Source of the DNA: Bacteroidales bacterium | GTDB taxonomy: Bacteria > Bacteroidota > Bacteroidia > Bacteroidales > Marinilabiliaceae | DNA: 64,000 nt | Direction: 5' to 3' | Assembly: GCA_017417385.1 (NCBI GenBank) | Contig: JAFPZF010000093.1 | Span: 1 to 64,000, forward strand | Part shown: piece by piece, positions 60,453 to 64,000 of the stretch | Position numbering within the stretch: the first letter of the stretch is position 1 | Layout of the letters: every line of letters starts with the position of its first letter | Position numbers and translations under genes: made by a program | Notes under the pieces: generated by a model | Databases searched by the model: none | Told to the model about the DNA's origin: nothing | What the model saw: only the letters and a program-made list of their open reading frames with translations

Positions 60453-63400
60453 TTACTTCTCGCTTTTCCCGATTTTACATATCAACCCGCTCACCGGATA
60501 ATATATATACCTCGCCACTACCTTCTCTCCTGCCGCCACCAGCGCCGCCTCGTATGCGTCGAGCTGACCGGCATACTGCCCTACAAAATGCTTTTCATTA
60601 TTCTCATCAAGTACCACTTTCTCCCCCATCGGGCATGTCTTGAAGTCGATAAGCACGTCACCCTCCGCTGTCTGCCAGACGAGGTCTATGCTTCCGTTAT
60701 ACTCCTTCCCATCCTTCAGCAGTCTGAACGGCCGCTCATGATACACCTTAGTCGCCTTTCCATACGTCTTCTCTAGCCACCCGACGAGATTCTCCCATGC
60801 CGCCTTGATCGCTGTCGTGTCCTTCAGATTCCCCTCGAGCCCATAGCTCTTTATTAGCCCTTCATAATACCTCTCATCTTCCTTATTGCTCTCTATGCCG
60901 CAGAAAATCTGATGTATGCAGTCTCCGACGTCCTTCATCTCCTTCCCCTTTGGCAAAGTCCCGATCGCAATCCGCTTCCCTATCACTGCATGATCTTCTA
61001 CCTTTCCCTTCCCCTTCTGTCCGCTCGGCGACTGATACTTTCCCTCCGCATCTTTCCTTTCTCCCTTATATGGGACTCGCTTCCTCTTCATCTCCTCTTC
61101 CCCCGATGTGTACGTGTAACTATTCCTTATCTCGTCTGCATCCTTTGGCTTCATGGTGTCGTCCTCAAAGTCCACCCCGATTCCGAGTATGTCCTTATCC
61201 GCCCCCGGATTGACAGACGTCAACCCGACGTCATTCAGCCACTGCAACGATTTATCGCCTTTCTCCAACGCCATTATCATCACGTCCTGCGGCCTCGTCA
61301 TCCCGACATACAGTAGTCTGTTCTCCTCCTGCAAGTATCTATCTCTGACCTCCTTATACAGGTCCGTTCTTTCTATTATCCCCTGTATGTCCTCAGGAAT
61401 TTTAGTATTCCCCACCCCATAGACGAACGGCATCACTCTGATATACACCTCCGGATACGACTTCTCTGCCGACGGCTGCTCCGTATACCTGAAATGCACC
61501 CCATATACCTGCTTCTTCGCTATGTCGTTCGCATCATCTTTCTTGTCCCCGAGGCTCGTTAGTATCACGTATTTCCACTCCAGTCCCTTGCTCCCATGAT
61601 ATGTCATGAGCTGGACTCCATTTACGTCTCCGACTACCTGGGGGTTCACTTCCTCCACGTAATCCATATAGCCGTTGATAGTAGCCGACAAACTCATCTG
61701 CAGGCAATGCTCCTCATATTCATGCCCTGCTGCTATCAAGCAGTCAAGGCTCTGCGCCACATCGCCCGTGTCGCCTATCTTCTTCGCCTCGTTGTAGAGG
61801 TCCAGCTCTATCACCATCGTCTCTATCAGCGCCCCGACCGACTGCTGCCGCAACTCCTTCCGTATCGCTACCACTTGCTTGATTAGCTCCACGTCCCCGA
61901 GATACTCACCGTCGCCTTTTCCCGCCGTGTCATTGTCTATCTTACCCTCTATTATCTCCTTCGTGCCATACCCCTGCTCCGCCAGCGTCGCCACTGTCGC
62001 CCTCGCCATTGTATCCCTCTCGTTGACGACGAGCGCAAGCAATGCAAAGACAAGTGCCTTTGTCCGTGTCTCTTTTATCGTCTGCTCGCCCCGGCTTATG
62101 GGGATGTTGTACCCCGACAAATCCGTCACTATGTTGTTAAAGTCCTTATTCTCCCTCGCCAGGATGGCTATGTCCACCGGCTCCACTCCGCTATCTATCA
62201 ACCTCGCCACATGGTCCGCTATGCTTACACTGATGTCATTATCCTCGTCATTCTTCTTCCTTCCGTCCTTCTTCGGTATCCTCCAATACCTCGTCGACTC
62301 TTTATTTGTGTTCTCCCTATTCGCCTTGAGTACTATCGCACCCTCATCGAGTACTCCATCAAATGTCTTCTTGAATGTCTCGTTACAAGCCGTCACTATC
62401 CCCGGCAAAGACCTATACGACGTGTCGAGCGTCTCCGTGTCACATCCATCCTCCCCCTTCGCTATTCTGTCCACCACCGACTTCGTCAGCGTGATGTCGC
62501 TTCCCCTGAACCCATATATCGCCTGCTTGTAGTCCCCGACCCAGTAACTATGCTCCATCAACTCCGATAGCGCATCGAATATCTTCACCTGTATCGGCGA
62601 ACAGTCCTGATACTCGTCGACAAAGAGATACTTGTACTCACTCTGTATCTCTTTCTTGACCTCCTCGTTCTCCAACAAGTCCCTCAGGTACTTCTCCATG
62701 TCGTTGAAGTCCAGCAGGTTTCTCTCCTTCTTGTAGTCACTGTATTGCTCCCTCCATCGAGTTGCCAACTTGAAAAGCAACTCTATGTACTCCTTCTCGC
62801 TCTCATACAGTTTCTCCGTCCTCCATAGTTGCTTCAACTCTTCACTAAAAGCCGCCACCTTTGGATACTTATCCCCCTTAAACGACTTCATTGTTGCTAA
62901 CCCCTTGTTACCATCATTTAGTAGCCTCTCCAATTTCCCATACCATCTTATTGTCGGTGCCTTTACTTCTTTCCGCAATTCTTCAATCGTCTTTTTCTTT
63001 GTCTTGTCTCCCGTACAACTGTCACACTCGTTTAACACTTCCTTCAGCTCATTCTCGTTATGCTCTACCTTCGCATCTGGATCCACTAACTGCTGTATGT
63101 AGTTCAGACTCTCTTCTACGCTCTTCTCGTAATCCCCTATCTCATAGTTAGTCGTGTAATCTATGACCTTCTTTATGTCCTCCTTCCAGAAGTCATAGTC
63201 CAATCCACCGCTCTTTCCCTCCTCATAAACCTTCTGTATCTCAAACTCCTCGCAGAACCTAAGCAATTTCCACAGCTCATCCGACTCCGGTATGTCCGAT
63301 AGCGACTGAGATATGTAGAACTGCTTGTCCTCCTCCTTCATCACGCCCATGTCTGGCGATAGCTCCAGGAAGAACCAGTACTTCTTGATCAGCGAATTCG

Positions 63401-63644
63401 CCACGCTGTGCACTGTCCCTATGAGGGCTTGGTCCAACTTCGACGCTGCATCATACAGCCCCTCTTCGCACAATACCGCCTTGGCCTTCTCCTTCATCTC
63501 CGTCGCCGCCTTATCCGTGAACGTCGTCATGATGACCTCCTCGGGCTTCACCTTATCGTCCTTTATCAGGTCCGCCAATTTGTGCGTCAACGTATACGTC
63601 TTGCCACTCCCGGCACTCGCATTGATATATCTTACGTTCTTCAT
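60453..63644 (-). CDS. UvrD/AddA-type helicase with C-terminal RecB nuclease domain
   Basis: A 1063-residue SF1 helicase. Motif I is NASAGSGKTYTLTHK (8-22), followed by VIMTTFTDKAATEMKEKA (Ia), YLFVDEYQDCSP (II), WVGDYKQAIYGFRGSD (III), LDTSYRSLPG (IV), VQLMTYHGSKGLEWKYVIL (V) and LLYVGMTRPQD (VI). The C-terminal 120 residues are a RecB-type nuclease with GSIDLVW, VLIDFKTC and GQLDAYEAAL. This is the AddA/RecB type that processes double-strand ends. Its partner would be expected upstream; the gene ending four bases before its start continues past the window edge. Confidence 0.92.
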   Translation of the reverse strand: MKNVRYINASAGSGKTYTLTHKLADLIKDDKVKPEEVIMTTFTDKAATEMKEKAKAVLCEEGLYDAASKLDQALIGTVHSVANSLIKKYWFFLELSPDMGVMKEEDKQFYISQSLSDIPESDELWKLLRFCEEFEIQKVYEEGKSGGLDYDFWKEDIKKVIDYTTNYEIGDYEKSVEESLNYIQQLVDPDAKVEHNENELKEVLNECDSCTGDKTKKKTIEELRKEVKAPTIRWYGKLERLLNDGNKGLATMKSFKGDKYPKVAAFSEELKQLWRTEKLYESEKEYIELLFKLATRWREQYSDYKKERNLLDFNDMEKYLRDLLENEEVKKEIQSEYKYLFVDEYQDCSPIQVKIFDALSELMEHSYWVGDYKQAIYGFRGSDITLTKSVVDRIAKGEDGCDTETLDTSYRSLPGIVTACNETFKKTFDGVLDEGAIVLKANRENTNKESTRYWRIPKKDGRKKNDEDNDISVSIADHVARLIDSGVEPVDIAILARENKDFNNIVTDLSGYNIPISRGEQTIKETRTKALVFALLALVVNERDTMARATVATLAEQGYGTKEIIEGKIDNDTAGKGDGEYLGDVELIKQVVAIRKELRQQSVGALIETMVIELDLYNEAKKIGDTGDVAQSLDCLIAAGHEYEEHCLQMSLSATINGYMDYVEEVNPQVVGDVNGVQLMTYHGSKGLEWKYVILTSLGDKKDDANDIAKKQVYGVHFRYTEQPSAEKSYPEVYIRVMPFVYGVGNTKIPEDIQGIIERTDLYKEVRDRYLQEENRLLYVGMTRPQDVMIMALEKGDKSLQWLNDVGLTSVNPGADKDILGIGVDFEDDTMKPKDADEIRNSYTYTSGEEEMKRKRVPYKGERKDAEGKYQSPSGQKGKGKVEDHAVIGKRIAIGTLPKGKEMKDVGDCIHQIFCGIESNKEDERYYEGLIKSYGLEGNLKDTTAIKAAWENLVGWLEKTYGKATKVYHERPFRLLKDGKEYNGSIDLVWQTAEGDVLIDFKTCPMGEKVVLDENNEKHFVGQYAGQLDAYEAALVAAGEKVVARYIYYPVSGLICKIGKSEK

Positions 63645-63648
63645 TGTC

Positions 63649-64000
63649 CTATTCCTCCTCTGTTGTTTCGTTGGTTTCTGTCGTTTCCTTTACTTCCTTA
63701 AACAATCCATACTTCGAGAATGTATTCCCAGCCTTTTTTTTCTTATCCTCCTTCAACGGATACAAATTCTTTCCTTGTTCCATTTCTTTCCCGTATGGTA
63801 AGTCGGATATGTTCACCCCGTCTCCTGTCTCTATCTGCCCATTCTTTATCTGATCCTTCCTAAATTCTACCGAATTCTTCAACTGCTCGACGACATCGTT
63901 CCCTTTGTTCTTCTTCGGCACCATCGTCACGCAACGATCCCCTTTGAAGTTGTCCAAGCTATACAGCCTGCCCTCCGGCATCAGGAAATAGCCTGTCCTG
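63649..64000 (-). CDS. Partner gene of the helicase, C-terminal part only
   Basis: The frame is open to the window edge and reads RTGYFLMPEGRLYSLDNFKG at its visible start and ends with a Thr/Glu-rich tail at 63649, five bases before the helicase start. The visible 116 residues are hydrophilic with several Lys-rich stretches. An AddB-type nuclease/helicase would be expected at this place, but the fragment shows no motif that proves it. Confidence 0.55.
   Translation of the reverse strand, partial: RTGYFLMPEGRLYSLDNFKGDRCVTMVPKKNKGNDVVEQLKNSVEFRKDQIKNGQIETGDGVNISDLPYGKEMEQGKNLYPLKEDKKKKAGNTFSKYGLFKEVKETTETNETTEEE

Overview
This looks like a chromosomal segment of a Bacteroidota bacterium, most likely a gut- or rumen-type member of the Bacteroidales. 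The evidence is: (i) promoters of the Bacteroidetes form TTTG-N19-TAnnTTTG, several with exact spacing; (ii) Fib_succ_major (FISUMP) secreted proteins; (iii) AAA-like ATPase/PD-(D/E)XK proteins typical of this order; (iv) lipoproteins with short leaders and XRE and DUF2442 genes of Bacteroidales type. Nearly all genes lie on the minus strand, so that strand is probably leading.

Layout. 1-1300: tail of an acidic membrane protein, an XRE-like regulator with its own promoter/operator, and a DUF2442 gene broken by two single-base changes. 1369-3198: typA/bipA. 3492-21703: an 18-gene block read leftward from a promoter that overlaps the end of ribF. It holds a YfiR-like periplasmic protein, a chemoreceptor, STAS protein, CheY, CheA, two CheW, CheR, a histidine-kinase-like protein without its phospho-acceptor His, CheD, CheB, a GAF/PAS membrane sensor, two more CheR-like proteins, a second CheB, a membrane GAF protein, a GAF/PAS/PP2C (SpoIIE-type) phosphatase and a SiaB-type kinase. 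No flagellar or pilus gene is present. This combination of a full chemosensory array with partner-switching enzymes is the main find.

21839-31475: ribF, a repeat-rich intergenic stretch, a lipoprotein, an AAA/PD-(D/E)XK protein, a membrane protein, a FISUMP protein, then an AT-rich island with an orphan barstar-type immunity gene, the last 34 codons of a barnase-type RNase, an IS30-type transposase tail and a broken FISUMP duplicate. A nucleotide-sugar dehydrogenase follows. 31504-33899 (+): a lipoprotein joining a degenerate trypsin-like region to a cyclophilin, and two nearly identical Hsp20 genes.

34359-44240: a coiled-coil protein, dnaE, a phosphoesterase, a PD-(D/E)XK protein, a WYL regulator, another FISUMP protein and an unknown gene whose start is put out of frame by a run of eight G. 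45009-55567: a six-gene unit with overlapping genes: aminotransferase, nucleotide-sugar dehydratase, two glycosyltransferases, a sulfatase-fold phospho-transferase and metH. 55710-64000: a second AAA/PD-(D/E)XK protein, two unknown proteins, a MITE-like inverted-repeat element, a UvrD helicase/RecB nuclease and the tail of its upstream partner.

Scattered through the intergenic DNA, and entering some genes (metH linker, C-termini), are polypyrimidine tracts always lying on the plus strand. No tRNA, rRNA or CRISPR array was seen.
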